DNA of 64,000 bases from Portulaca oleracea (lineage: Eukaryota; Streptophyta; Magnoliopsida; Caryophyllales; Portulacaceae): positions 28,594,644-28,658,643 of the forward strand of contig CM055875.1 of assembly GCA_029582165.1 (NCBI GenBank), read 5' to 3'. Positions within the stretch are counted from its first letter, which is position 1. Every line of letters starts with the position of its first letter. Shown here in pieces: positions 1 to 9,901 of the stretch. The notes below the pieces were generated by a model, which was not told the origin of the DNA, made no database searches, and saw only the letters and a list, made by a program, of their open reading frames with translations. The translations under genes and the position numbers were made by a program.

Positions 1-452
1 TGGAGGTGCAATACCTGCTTCATGTGGATCGTATGCACTTCCGTGGAGCTGGTAATATGTAATGTTTCCTTCCATAATATTTGAATAAAAGGAGCTCGCA
101 CCCTCCCTTTCTACCAAAAACAAATGAAAAAGAGAAATATTATGTCCACATATTCGATCAGTTTTACAATCGAATATGGATCAAAGACATTCTTTTTTGG
201 GTAAGACAAATTTTTAAATATTTATTTTTAACAATAATAAAATTAAATTTGAAAAGTATAAACATAAATAAATATATAATTAGGATAAAGTAGACTTCTT
301 AAATGAATATTATAAAGTAAAAAAGTAGGATTGAGTTCCTATTGTTGTAGAACAAATAGAATGGAGTTCCAAAAAGTAGGAATGATTGATGATGTGGAAG
401 GGGTGGACCCCCACTTAAATTCCAAAACCTTGGATTGCCATTGAACTTGCTC
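1..452. mobile_element. Harbinger-derived MITE, right-hand part (copy 0)
   Basis: Only the right part lies in the window. Its last 90 bases or so (the block with 'gatgtggaag' and 'ggtggaccccca', ending in 'cttgctc' before TAA at 453-455) match the right ends of the next three copies. No coding capacity is seen; the short ORF at 81-293 is AT-rich and unrecognised. It is placed in the family by end homology and by the shared TAA. The left boundary is outside the window. Confidence 0.6.
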
Positions 453-455
453 TAA

Positions 456-827
456 GAGCATGAGCAGTGTGGATCGTTGGTCATGGAATTCTGACAGAAT
501 TCCACCCAAATTTATGCAGCCAAGAACTTAAAAATGGTGGAATGAAAGAGAAGAACTCTGAAGAGTTCCTTCACATGTGTTCCACAATCAATATTTTAAT
601 CAATTTCCAAATTTTTCAAAAGAAAAAAATGATAAAATCTTATAAATCTATTAATTATAAGAGAAAGTGGGGACCACATTGTATATTTTAAAACAAAAGG
701 GTGGAATTAGTTCCAATGGTTGTAGAAGTGATGGAATAAAGTTCCAAAAAATTGAAATTTTATATGATGTGGAAGGGTGGACCCCCACTAAAATTCCAAC
801 TTTTTGGAACATGCATTGCATATGCTC
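456..827. mobile_element. Harbinger-derived MITE, copy 1 (372 bp)
   Basis: It begins GAGCATGAGCAG and ends ...GCATATGCTC, with TAA on both sides (453-455 and 828-830). Both TAAs are shared with the neighbouring copies. The left end carries 'gaattctgacagaattcc' followed by 'tgcagcca', which recurs in reverse at the right end of the full-length element near 19400-19476. The right 170 bases match the ends of copies 2 and 3. No transposase sequence is present, so this is a non-autonomous deletion derivative. Confidence 0.75.
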
Positions 828-830
828 TAA

Positions 831-1505
831 GAGCATGTGCAGGGCAGAATGCTAGCCTTGGAATTTTACTGGAGTTCCTACTCAACTCCTGCACCGTGGA
901 ACAAAAATTTGGGGGAACACGTGAAAGATCGCAGCAGCGTTCTGGAACAATTTGCTTGCATGGAATAATTTTTTAATAGATTTTTAAATTTAAAAAGCAA
1001 AAGTACATATATACCGTCAGAATAATTATATATGCACTATTCAGTATTTGTATTCCATCCAAAAATCCATGCTTGGAGAACTATTTTATTAAATATATAA
1101 TTTTCAAAGATATTAGATTTTGTGGATTTGAATATATTGGTCAATTCGATCAATATCAAATTTGGACAAGAAATTTATCACCAAACTTGATGTTTTATAG
1201 GTCGGATAAATTTGAGTATTTGGGTCGGATAAAATTTTACCAACTTTATTTTTTATCTTTGAAAAACAATATATGTTGAATAACATCTTATTAAACTTCA
1301 CAAAATATTGACATTAACAAATTTATTAATTATATAAGAAAGATGGGCCTATGCTAACGTTATTTTAAAATAAAAAAGTGGAATGAGTTCTTAATGGTTG
1401 TAGGGAAGATGGAATGAAGTTCCAAAAAGTAGGAATTTTGTATGATGTGGAAGGGTGGACCCCCACTAGAATTCCAACATTTTGGAACTAGCATTGTATA
1501 TGCTC
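831..1505. mobile_element. Harbinger-derived MITE, copy 2 (675 bp)
   Basis: It begins GAGCATGTGCAG and ends GTATATGCTC. TAA at 828-830 and 1506-1508 is shared with copies 1 and 3. The left end resembles copy 3 ('gcgttctggaa', 'attttttaatagatttt'), and the right end carries the family block before the terminus. The interior is AT-rich with no gene. Confidence 0.75.
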
Positions 1506-1508
1506 TAA

Positions 1509-2318
1509 GAGCATGTGCAACCTGGCACGAAACCAATGGAATTCTAGATAGATTTCCACGTACACCCCCCTCCCCCACTGTGGAACGATAATCAATCAGA
1601 ACGAGAGAAGGAACACTGCTGCGTTCTGGAATTCTACCATGGAAAATTATTTTTTAATAGATTTTAACATTTGAAAAAGAAAATTATATATACAGCAATT
1701 GATAATAATTATGCAAGTATTTATATTTTTTGGTAAATGGAGTATTTAATCAAATATTCCCTCTGTTTTTATTATTTATCTTTCATGTATTTTAAAATTT
1801 GTCTTTGATCAATAATTTTTAATATAATATTATTATGAAAGGTACGAGTCTATATTTTTTAATAGTATTTTTTTTTATAAAAATCTAATTATACAAATTA
1901 AAATCGAACGAGAAATTGATGTCAAAATTCGAACCTTTTAAAAAATTTATGGTCGGTCGACTAGGTCAAATATTCGGGTAATATCAAAATTCGTACGAAG
2001 AAGTTAATGACTAAACCCGGTTTTTTTCCATGTCGGACAAATTTGTATATTCGAACTAGATAAAATTTTGTCAACTCTATTTTTTTCGAAAAAATACATG
2101 TTGAAAAATTAAAAAAAAAATATTAACATTAGCAAAACTGTGATTTACAAGAGAAAGAGGGGGTCCACATTGAATATTTTAAAGTAAAAATGTGGAATGA
2201 GTTCCTAATGGTTGAAGAAAGTATATAATCAGTTCCAAAAAATAGGAATTATGTATGATGTGGAAGGGTGAACCCCTACTAAAATTCCAAGATTTTGGAA
2301 TTTGCAGTGTATATGCTC
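1509..2318. mobile_element. Harbinger-derived MITE, copy 3 (810 bp)
   Basis: It begins GAGCATGTGCAA and ends GTATATGCTC, flanked by TAA at 1506-1508 and 2319-2321. Its right 180 bases are a near reverse complement of the first 180 bases of the element starting at 2322, so the two meet tail to tail. The interior (1740-2100) is AT-rich. A 'ccctctgtttt' word near 1760 is reminiscent of a Stowaway terminus, but a second element cannot be delimited. Confidence 0.72.
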
Positions 2319-2765
2319 TAAGAGCATTTGCAATGCTCATTCCAAATTTTTGGAATTTTGGTGGGGAACCACCCTTCCACCTCATATAAAATTCTATTTT
2401 TTGGAATTTCATTCCATCCCATCTACATCCATAAGAACTCATTCCATCCTTTTACTTTATAATATTCAATGTGGAGCCCCCTTTTTCTTATAATTAATAG
2501 ATTTATGTATGGTAATATTTTGCAAAGTTTAATAAGATTGTTATTCAACATTTTTATTTTTGTAGAAAACAAAAATAAATAATTAACTTAAAAAATCAAT
2601 CAACAAAAAAGACCTAGTCATATTTTTTTATAGAATTTTTATAAAAGTTAAATTAAGACTTCAAAATTTATAATGCAATTCACTAAAAAAAACCACAACA
2701 AATGCAAAATAATAATTAAAATGTGCAACTAAAATTTAAAATACATCATACAATTCTAAAAAAAA

Positions 2766-2917
2766 TTAAGCGTTCCTTTCACGCTCCACATTTCTGTTCC
2801 ATATTTCTTCAACAAGATCCGTCTGTAGACGTTTGTGCAACTTATCATCGTGGAAAAGTGCTAATTGTTTCAAGTAATTATCATATCAAGGGTGACGTTC
2901 CCGACAAGTTGTAGGCA
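2766..2917 (-). pseudogene. Harbinger transposase, C-terminal fragment
   Basis: On the minus strand this reads ...FHDDKLHKRLQTDLVEEIW... and stops at 2766-2768. The H-x-x-L-x-x-D-L-x-E-x-x-W pattern is the usual C-terminus of plant PIF/Harbinger transposases. An in-frame TGA lies about 17 codons upstream of that motif. The piece joins in frame to the central fragment ending at 7417 once the Gypsy insertion and one copy of its CTGGG duplication are removed. It is therefore the displaced end of the same gene, about 4.5 kb away. Confidence 0.75.
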
Positions 2918-2922
2918 CTGGG

Positions 2923-3190
2923 TGGAGGGAGTTTGAATGCTTGAGTGATGAAGAATAACAAGAATAATAGCTTGATTAACAATGGAGATAATAGAAGACC
3001 TTGGCAAGGAATGTCCAGCACCTTAGTCTAACATTTCACCATGATTAACTAGGAAAAATCCACCATCAACCATTAAAGAAATGACTTGAACACCACCAAA
3101 GATCACTTGGATAAAGTAAACAAGGTTTTGAGAGAACAAGGGGATAAACCCTAATGATGCATTAGCATATCACAATATCATAAAAAATTA
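2923..3190. other. Unexplained block left of the Gypsy 5' LTR
   Basis: These 268 bases lie between the putative target duplication and the point where LTR homology begins. They are not repeated before the right LTR at 6461 and encode nothing recognisable. They could be a longer 5' LTR whose right-hand partner lost this part, or a piece of another element picked up by recombination. Confidence 0.4.
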
Positions 3191-4128
3191 TGAACCGTAT
3201 GGGGATCAGTTCACTTTTGGTTCGTCTCTATCGGACCATTCACGAGCATTCTAAGGGGCTTCGGAAACATCGACAAGAATAAACACAAGGTGGTAAAGGC
3301 GTTCAAAGGCGTTCAAATGGCGTGCCTTCACTATTTGGGTCATAACTCCTTCAATACAATTCCGATGGACTTGAAATTTTGGGAGCTTAAAGTACACACC
3401 GAGCGCTTTCCATCGATATCTTATGGGCTAAAAACGAAGCTCGGATAAAGAAGTTATGCGCGTTTGAAGTCGGCAGAAAAAACTGCCCCATAACAAGGTC
3501 GCGCCTGCGACCTACTTCGTCGCACCCACGACATCTGTCTGTCGCACCCGCGACGCCCAGGAGGCCAACACAGGTATTTTGGGCAAAATGAGGTCGCAAC
3601 CGTGACCGTCCCTGTCGTAACCGCGACATCTTGCTGTCCCAGTGGGTCGCGCCCGCGACCCCTTGTTTCTGGCGCGTGTTTCGGCCACTTAAAATGTTGT
3701 TTTAATTTTTCCCCTTTTTTAGTATAAATACCCTCTTAGCTTATTTTCCAAGATAGATTTGGATGATGAATGTTTAAGAGTTAGACTCAAGAAAATTCCT
3801 CTCAATTAGAGAGTTTGTAATTGTGGGTTTTCAAACCCTATTGCAATGAAAGCTAATCCTTTGGGTGGAAGTTGCTTTGTGATTTCTCTTCTTTGTAAGT
3901 TGGTGTTTATTCTCTCTACTCTTTATGAGATATCTTGGGTGATTCAAGACTCTTTGCTTGTGGTAGATCCTTGTGCAATTGTTTGAACATCTAAGTTCAA
4001 TTTGGTGAGATTTCTTTCTTTAGAATTGTCCATGTCTTTTAATTTCATGTTTATCTCCATTAATCCAAAAACCCAAAAAAATTGGTTTATAGTGTTTATG
4101 AGTTCTATGGGTTGATTTCCATCATCCA
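3191..4128 (+). repeat. 5' LTR of the Gypsy-type element
   Basis: It begins TGAACCGTATGGGG and matches 6461-7416. In order it holds a cassette also found in the tRNA-Asp element's LTRs (3321-3487), a cluster of GTCGC...GCGAC near-palindromes (about 3490-3665), a TATA box (TATAAATA, 3723-3730) and a transcribed leader. The right edge is set by homology to the 3' LTR. The primer site lies 43 bases further on, which is unusually far. Confidence 0.75.
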
Positions 4129-4171
4129 CATGTTTGTTTAGACCCTAGGCTTCCGCGCGTCCCTCTCCATT

Positions 4172-4183
4172 TGGTATCAGAGC
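4172..4183 (+). other. Primer binding site, tRNA-iMet type
   Basis: TGGTATCAGAGC is the standard plant retrotransposon primer site, complementary to the 3' end of initiator methionine tRNA. It sits downstream of the 5' LTR. Confidence 0.8.
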
Positions 4184-4539
4184 TAGGCATACAACTCATA
4201 GTTTGTTGGAGATTTCTTGTTTTTGCCCGGAATTGTTCTTATTGTTGTTTGGTGGTGAAGTTTTGTGTTCTTGGTTTTGTGAATTGTATGCAAATATTGG
4301 TGTTCCCCATTCCCTTTGATATCTAAGAGTGTTAGAATACATTGTATTGTGTTTGTATTTGGTGATTTTGATGCATATTGAAGCTTTGAGGTGAAGTTGG
4401 AAAATTAGTGCACAAGGTGTTCGATGAAATCTCCAAGTGAGAAAAACACAAAGAACTCTTAGCCAAAGACTAGCCAACTAAAAAAGAACCCCCAAACTCC
4501 ATAAACTATCCCAAACACAATACGTCCTTCACCCTTACT

Positions 4540-5937
4540 ATGGTTATGGCCCTCATGCCGAGACTTGAGAGTCGATTCACGAACATTCAAAATACTCTTG
4601 ATGGCCTCTTGACTCAAGTAAACAACATTGCCATCAACCATCAGTATCGAACCCGTGACGAACGAAGGAGGTCCACTAGAATCCATATCAGTCCTCCTCC
4701 CTCCTATGAATTGAGTGACGATGATAGTGGCTCATTTCGACGCCATCGTCGACGGGAAGCGGTTGATCAGAAGCCCCCGCGGGATGAGTTCTATGATATC
4801 AAGATCAAAATTCCGAAATTCAATGGCAATACCGACCCCGAAGATTATCTCGAATGGGTCCAAATCTTGGATAGGATTTTTGAAACTGAGGATTATAGTG
4901 ATGAAGAGGCCTTCAAGGTTGCAAGATTGAAGCTCACCAAAGTTGCATCCCTTTGGTTTAAGAATGTCAAGGCACAAAAAGCTAAGGAGAGTCGAGCAAA
5001 AATCACCTCATGGACAAGGCTAAAGCGATTGATGAATCAACAATTCTGGCCTAAAACTTACAAGCAAGAGGTTAACCATGAACCCATTTCATCACTTGAT
5101 GGGAAAAGAAAAATAGAGGAGAAGGTTACTTCATGGCCTTCTAGGAAGGGAAGTGCTCACTCTTGGAGTAAGGCTTCATCCAAGGGAAGTCGAACTTCCA
5201 AGCTACCAAAACCATCTTCCCAAGCTCATAAGGAAAGTGCGGAATATCTTCGGAAGCTCAAGGGTAGAAAATGCTTCACATGTCAGGTTTATGGTCATTA
5301 CCAAGCCCAATGCCCCACGAAGATGGTTGAAAGTTCCAAAGCAAGTGAGGTAGCCACACCGGAGGCTCCAAAGACTAGTGTTGAGGATCGCGCGCAAGAA
5401 GGGGAGAGTTCGACTCCTAGGCGGTCCTTTATCTTGACCAAGGATTCCCGGGATAACTCTCAACGGGAGAATATCTTCCAAACTCAGTTCACCATCGGCG
5501 AGAAAGCAGCCAAGGTCATCATCGATGGTGGGAGTTGCACCAACTTGGCCTCTACCAACATGGTGGAGAAACTCCAATTGCCGGTCTCGACTCATCCTCA
5601 ACCGTATAGCTTGCAAGGGCTAAAAGATGACTACGACTTCGAGGCAATCCAACAAGTCTTGGTCTCTTTCTCTGCTAGTTCTTATGAGGATAGCGTTCTT
5701 TGTGATGTTGTCCCCATGGATGCTTGCCATTTACTACTTGGTAGACCTTGGCAATTTGATCGGCATGCTATCTACGACGGTCGGAAGAACACTTACACTA
5801 TCCGTATGGGAGAAGAGAAACTCAAACTCCTTCCTTTACCTCCTTTCGAAACTAATACACAACAAACCGGGGTGGGAAGTGAAAAGAGAAACCTTCAAAA
5901 GAGTGAAACACGGGATGAGAGTGCTTCGAGCAAATGA
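4540..5937 (+). CDS. Gypsy Gag-protease polyprotein (465 aa)
   Basis: This is the largest open frame of the element. Residues about 85-190 form a retrotransposon Gag domain (FYDIKIKIPKFNG..., then a W-rich helical segment with DYLEWVQILDRIFE). A zinc knuckle CFTCQVYGHYQAQC (CX2CX4HX4C) lies near residues 249-262. A pepsin-like retroviral protease follows, with the active-site region VIIDGGSCTNLAS near residue 330 and the second-half motif LLLGRPWQFD near 405. Gag would build the particle and the protease would cut it. The frame ends without entering a reverse transcriptase. The first ATG of the track is taken as start; an earlier start is possible because the leader has not been resolved. The frame is intact, unlike most transposon genes here. 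Confidence 0.8.
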   Translation: MVMALMPRLESRFTNIQNTLDGLLTQVNNIAINHQYRTRDERRRSTRIHISPPPSYELSDDDSGSFRRHRRREAVDQKPPRDEFYDIKIKIPKFNGNTDPEDYLEWVQILDRIFETEDYSDEEAFKVARLKLTKVASLWFKNVKAQKAKESRAKITSWTRLKRLMNQQFWPKTYKQEVNHEPISSLDGKRKIEEKVTSWPSRKGSAHSWSKASSKGSRTSKLPKPSSQAHKESAEYLRKLKGRKCFTCQVYGHYQAQCPTKMVESSKASEVATPEAPKTSVEDRAQEGESSTPRRSFILTKDSRDNSQRENIFQTQFTIGEKAAKVIIDGGSCTNLASTNMVEKLQLPVSTHPQPYSLQGLKDDYDFEAIQQVLVSFSASSYEDSVLCDVVPMDACHLLLGRPWQFDRHAIYDGRKNTYTIRMGEEKLKLLPLPPFETNTQQTGVGSEKRNLQKSETRDESASSK

Positions 5938-6460
5938 AAGCCACATCGGGCTTTACATTTGCGAAAAACCGACCTTAGTGAGGTTGAGCGAACCTTAGCT
6001 CCACAGAAATTTCCAACCTCCCTCCCTTGTCCCTCACCCTTACCCAAAACTCCTACCGAGCTCCGTATAGAGTTCCCCAGTGTTGAGTCGTGCTCAATCG
6101 CTCCCGAGCCTCACCATGGAGTTGAGTTGCATGAGGACACATCCTTGACAAATCCCCCAAGCTATTTCCACATCGAGATTGAACGCGGAAAAGGTTGTTT
6201 CCATTAGCCTTGACCCCGAACTCTCATCTGACGAATTCCTTGTTGCTTTCAACAAGTTGATGGGTGCTAGAAGTATTTGGGTCCTTCATGATGTTTACTT
6301 GGCCTCTCCTTCCGTCGGAATACTACATTTTTAGAAGGACAGGTTGATGAGCGTCACTCTATTTCAATTGTTAGAGTACATACTTTTGGGTTTGCATGAG
6401 TATGCGGTTAATTTTGAACCCCCAAGAGTTGAAGGCAACTCTTTTCGAAGAAAGGGAGCA
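5938..6460 (+). other. Gypsy internal 3' region with polypurine tract
   Basis: An ORF at 5959-6207 is proline-rich with no recognisable domain. The last bases (GAAGAAAGGGAGCA, 6447-6460) directly precede the 3' LTR and serve as polypurine tract. Just upstream, the text resembles the C-terminal tail of Gypsy polyproteins (ELKATLFEE). This suggests that the whole of pol was lost by internal deletion. Confidence 0.6.
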
Positions 6461-7416
6461 TGAACCGTATAGGGATCAGTTCACTTTTGGTTTGTCTCTA
6501 TCGGACCGTTCCCGAGCCTTCTAAGGGGCTTCAGAAACATCGTCAAGAATAAACACAAGGTGGTAAAGGTGTTCAAATGGCGTGCCTTCACTATTTGGGT
6601 CATAACTCCTTCAATACAACTTCGATGGACTTGAAATTTTGGGAGCTTAAAGTACACACCGAGAGCTTTCCATAAATATCTTATGGGCCAAAAACAAAGC
6701 TCGGATGAAGAAGTTATGTGCATTTGAAGTCGGCAGGAAAAACTACCCCAGAACAAGGTCGCGCCCGCGACCTACGCGACCTACTTCGTTGCACCCGCGA
6801 CGTCTGTCTGTCGCACCCGCGACAGTTTCTGTCTCACCCGCGATGCCCAGGAGGCCAACACAGGGATTTTGGGCAGAATGAGGTCGCACCTGCGACCGTC
6901 CCTGTCGCACCCACGACATCTTGTTGTCCCAGTGGGTCACGCCCGCGACCCATTGTTTTCAGCGCGTGTTTCGACCACTTAAAATGATGTTTTGATTTTC
7001 CCCCCTTTTTAGTATAAATACCCCCTTAGCTTATTTTCCAAGATACATTTGGATGATGAATGTTTAGGAGTTAGACTCAAGAAAATTCCTCTCAATTAGA
7101 GAGTTTATAATTTTTGGTTTTCAAACCCTATTGCAATGAAAACTAATCCTTTGGGTGGAAGTTGCTTTGTGATTTCTCTTCTTTGTGAGTGGGTGTTTAT
7201 TCTCTACTCTTTGTGAGATATCTTGGGTGATTCAAGACTCTTTACTTGTGGGAGATCCTTGTGCAAGTGTTTGAACATCTAAGTTCAATTTGGTGAGATT
7301 TCTCTCTTTAGAATTGTTTATATCTTTTAATTTCATGCTTATCTCCATTAATCCAAAAACCCAAAAAAATTGGTTGATAGTGTTTATGAGTTTTATGGGT
7401 GGATTTCCATCATTCA
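6461..7416 (+). repeat. 3' LTR of the Gypsy-type element
   Basis: It matches 3191-4128, with the shared cassette at 6581-6749, a larger GTCGC palindrome cluster (about 6755-6955) and TATAAATA at 7013-7020. It ends ...CATCATTCA immediately before CTGGG and Harbinger transposase sequence. Confidence 0.78.
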
Positions 7417-8064
7417 CTGGGGCAGATCCCTCAACATGATCATAATCAAATGCTAGGTTATATGTGTCACACTCATCTTCTACAATCATGTTGTGCAAGA
7501 TAATACAAGCTTTCATTATGACAGCTATTTCATCCTTGTCCATATATCGAACAGGCCCACAAACTATAGCAAAGCGAGCTTGCAATACACCAAAGGCTCG
7601 CTCCACATCCTTCCAAACTCCCTTTTGACGTTCAGCATATAATTTCTCTTTTGGACCCATAGGCAAGGGAATACTCGTCACAAATGTAGACCATTTCGGA
7701 TAAATTCCATCTAAAAGATAATAACCCATTGTATATTGGTTACCGTTCACTACGAATTTGGAGCCCGATCATTGTACACGTCGTCGAATAACGGGGAACG
7801 GTGGAGAACATTGATGTCATTCACACTTACTGGACACCCAAAAAAAGAATGCCATATCCATGTGTCATATGAAGCGACTACTTCAAGAATAATTGTTGGA
7901 GTTTTGTACAACCTTTTCTCAAATAATTCCTTATAAGCAGTTGGACAATTCTTCCTCTCCCAATGCATGAAATCGATGCTTCCTAACATACCGGGAAAAT
8001 CATGAGCATTACCGACTTCCAATAGATGATCAATATCGGCATGAGTTGGTTTCCTTAAGTACAC
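7417..8064 (-). pseudogene. Harbinger transposase, central catalytic fragment
   Basis: The minus strand carries the heart of a PIF/Harbinger DDE nuclease. It reads YLRKPTHADIDHLLEVGNA, then GMLGSIDFMHWERKNCP (first catalytic Asp), then FFGCPVSVNDINVLHRSPLF (second Asp), then YYLLDGIYPKW, then VWKDVERAFGVLQARFAIV (catalytic Glu), then ACIILHNMIVEDE. All three catalytic residues are present. The fragment spans two open frames, 8064 to 7750 and 7750 to 7417. It is bounded by the tRNA-Asp element (duplication TACAC, 8060-8064) and by the Gypsy 3' LTR. Confidence 0.88.
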
Positions 8065-9901
8065 TGTTCGGTTGTAATTTTTGTAGTTTTATAAGTTAAG
8101 GTTGTCGGTCCACAGGGATGGGTGTTAGGCTTGATTTGTGCAATCGGTTTGTGTAAAGGGTTTTTCTCAATGCAGAAAACGGTAAATTATGTAAAGGAAA
8201 ACAATAAAACTAACCTAGACATGAAATTAAAGAAAAGCAATAAAAGCATGAAATAAAACATGAAATTAAGTAAGCAATAAAACTACAACTAATAATGAAA
8301 TTAGGAACAAGAGATTATACCTTTGATGATCTAAACTTCAATTGAATCCTTCACCTTAAACTTTCTCCCGAACAAATAAGAAAGCGTGAATTGGATTACT
8401 AACAATCCCCAAATCCCCACTTGAGAGTGGAATTTGTGGCCCTTAGCCCTCCTCCTCACTAAAAGTTGGATTGTTTGTGGCTAAACTAATAAAGACTTTA
8501 GGGAAATTGACCTAAACTAACCCTAGACAAAACCATGATAAAAACTTAACAGAACATAATAAACTCTAAACATGGATTAACTTAATAAGATACCTAAACA
8601 TAACCCTAATCTATTAACCCTAATTAAGACCTTAACCCAATCAAAATAAATCAAGACTTTAAATAAACCAAAACAGAACCCTAAACCAAATAAACTGACC
8701 AAAAATAAGGGACTAAAAATACTGCCTAAGACCACTTGATCGAGACAAAACAAAAGAAAGCAATAAAGAAACAAAAAGGGATTTAAAATCCCTACCAGAT
8801 CCGAGATAGGAGAAACGAGAGAAATAGAGAAGCAGAGAGAGGAAGGAAGCAAAACAAACCCAGCAATTCGAACAAACTCAGCTTCAATACCAAAAGGAAA
8901 ACCAATAATCTCAGATTCACATTACATCTATTCAAACTAAAATATCAAAACTCAGAATCAAAATCACAAACATTCAAGAAAACGAATTACATGAACAATG
9001 AAAACAGAATTCAAAAGAAAAGCGATCAAAAACTTAAACCTAAAATCTAACCCTAGATGGAGGCTCTTGGGGCGTCACTCCCAAAATCAACCATTAATGC
9101 TTTCGAATGGTTCTCTTCTTCCCCTTTTATAGTCAAAACCGATCTCTTCCCTCCAATCCAAGCCGTTGAACCTTCTTCAAATGGACGGATATGATGCAAA
9201 CGGTGGATTTTGATGAAGATGGCGCTGTAGCGACCACTTCTTCTGTTATCTTAAATCGAATCTGCAAAAGGGAGGAGAAATTGAGTGAGATGTCACGAGA
9301 AAATGGCGTAGAGAAGAGAAGAAGAAGAGATGAGATGAAGAGGAGAAGAAAGAGATGAAAGAGAGAAGAGAGATGGAGTTCGAGATGAGGAGAAAAGGAG
9401 TTTCGAGACTGAGAAAATGGAGGTGGGGCTTCGGTGGTTGCTGCTGGGCGAAAAACCAGAGGGAGAAAGTGAGAGGAAGGAGGAACGAAGAAAGAGGGAG
9501 AAAGGAGGAAATAAGAGATGAGTGAATTAGGGTTGGGGGTTTTGGTTATACTCGGCTGGGTAGAAAGGGGGAAAACGGGTTAGGGTAAGTGGGTTTCTGG
9601 GTTGATGGATTAGGTGGGTTAAAAAAGGGGTTTGGGCTGGGAATTGTAGTTGGGCCGAGAATGATAGAAAGGAGGGGAAAGATTGGGCTGGGTAGAAATT
9701 AGGATTAGAACTTAGGTTTTCATTTTATTTTCTAATTCTTATATTTTTGTTTCATATTTAACAATCATAATAACAAAAATAATAAAATGCTATAAAATCT
9801 AATAAAAGAGTAAAACATAATAAAACTACTAAAATAATTATTAAAGATAAGCAAAAATACCCTATAAAAGAGAAGAATTCGGCTCGGAACGAGACCGAAC
9901 A
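8065..9901 (-). repeat. LTR (3' LTR in sense) of tRNA-Asp element copy 1
   Basis: This 1837-bp LTR is homologous to 13444-15289. On the minus strand it has a TATA box CTATAAAAG (9124-9132), preceded by a strongly GA/TC-biased stretch (about 9290-9520). It lacks the cassette and GC palindromes found in the LTRs of copy 2. ORFs at 8577-8852 and 9765-9947 are hydrophobic frames in this non-coding sequence. Confidence 0.85.

Larger units (their letters stand above)
2923..7416 (+). mobile_element. Gypsy-type LTR retrotransposon lacking pol
   Basis: Two direct repeats (3191-4128 and 6461-7416) flank a short internal region with a tRNA-iMet-type primer site (4172-4183), one gag-protease ORF and a purine tract before the right LTR. 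Reverse transcriptase, RNase H and integrase are absent, so it depended on other elements. The whole insertion, including an unexplained block at 2923-3190, lies between CTGGG repeats at 2918-2922 and 7417-7421 and has TG...CA ends. It interrupts the Harbinger transposase. The exact left edge is uncertain. Confidence 0.75.

Noticed and set aside
2140..2500. MicroRNA precursor from the long palindrome
   Set aside because: The hairpin comes from two transposon ends meeting, and no miRNA-like loop or single conserved arm can be argued from sequence alone.
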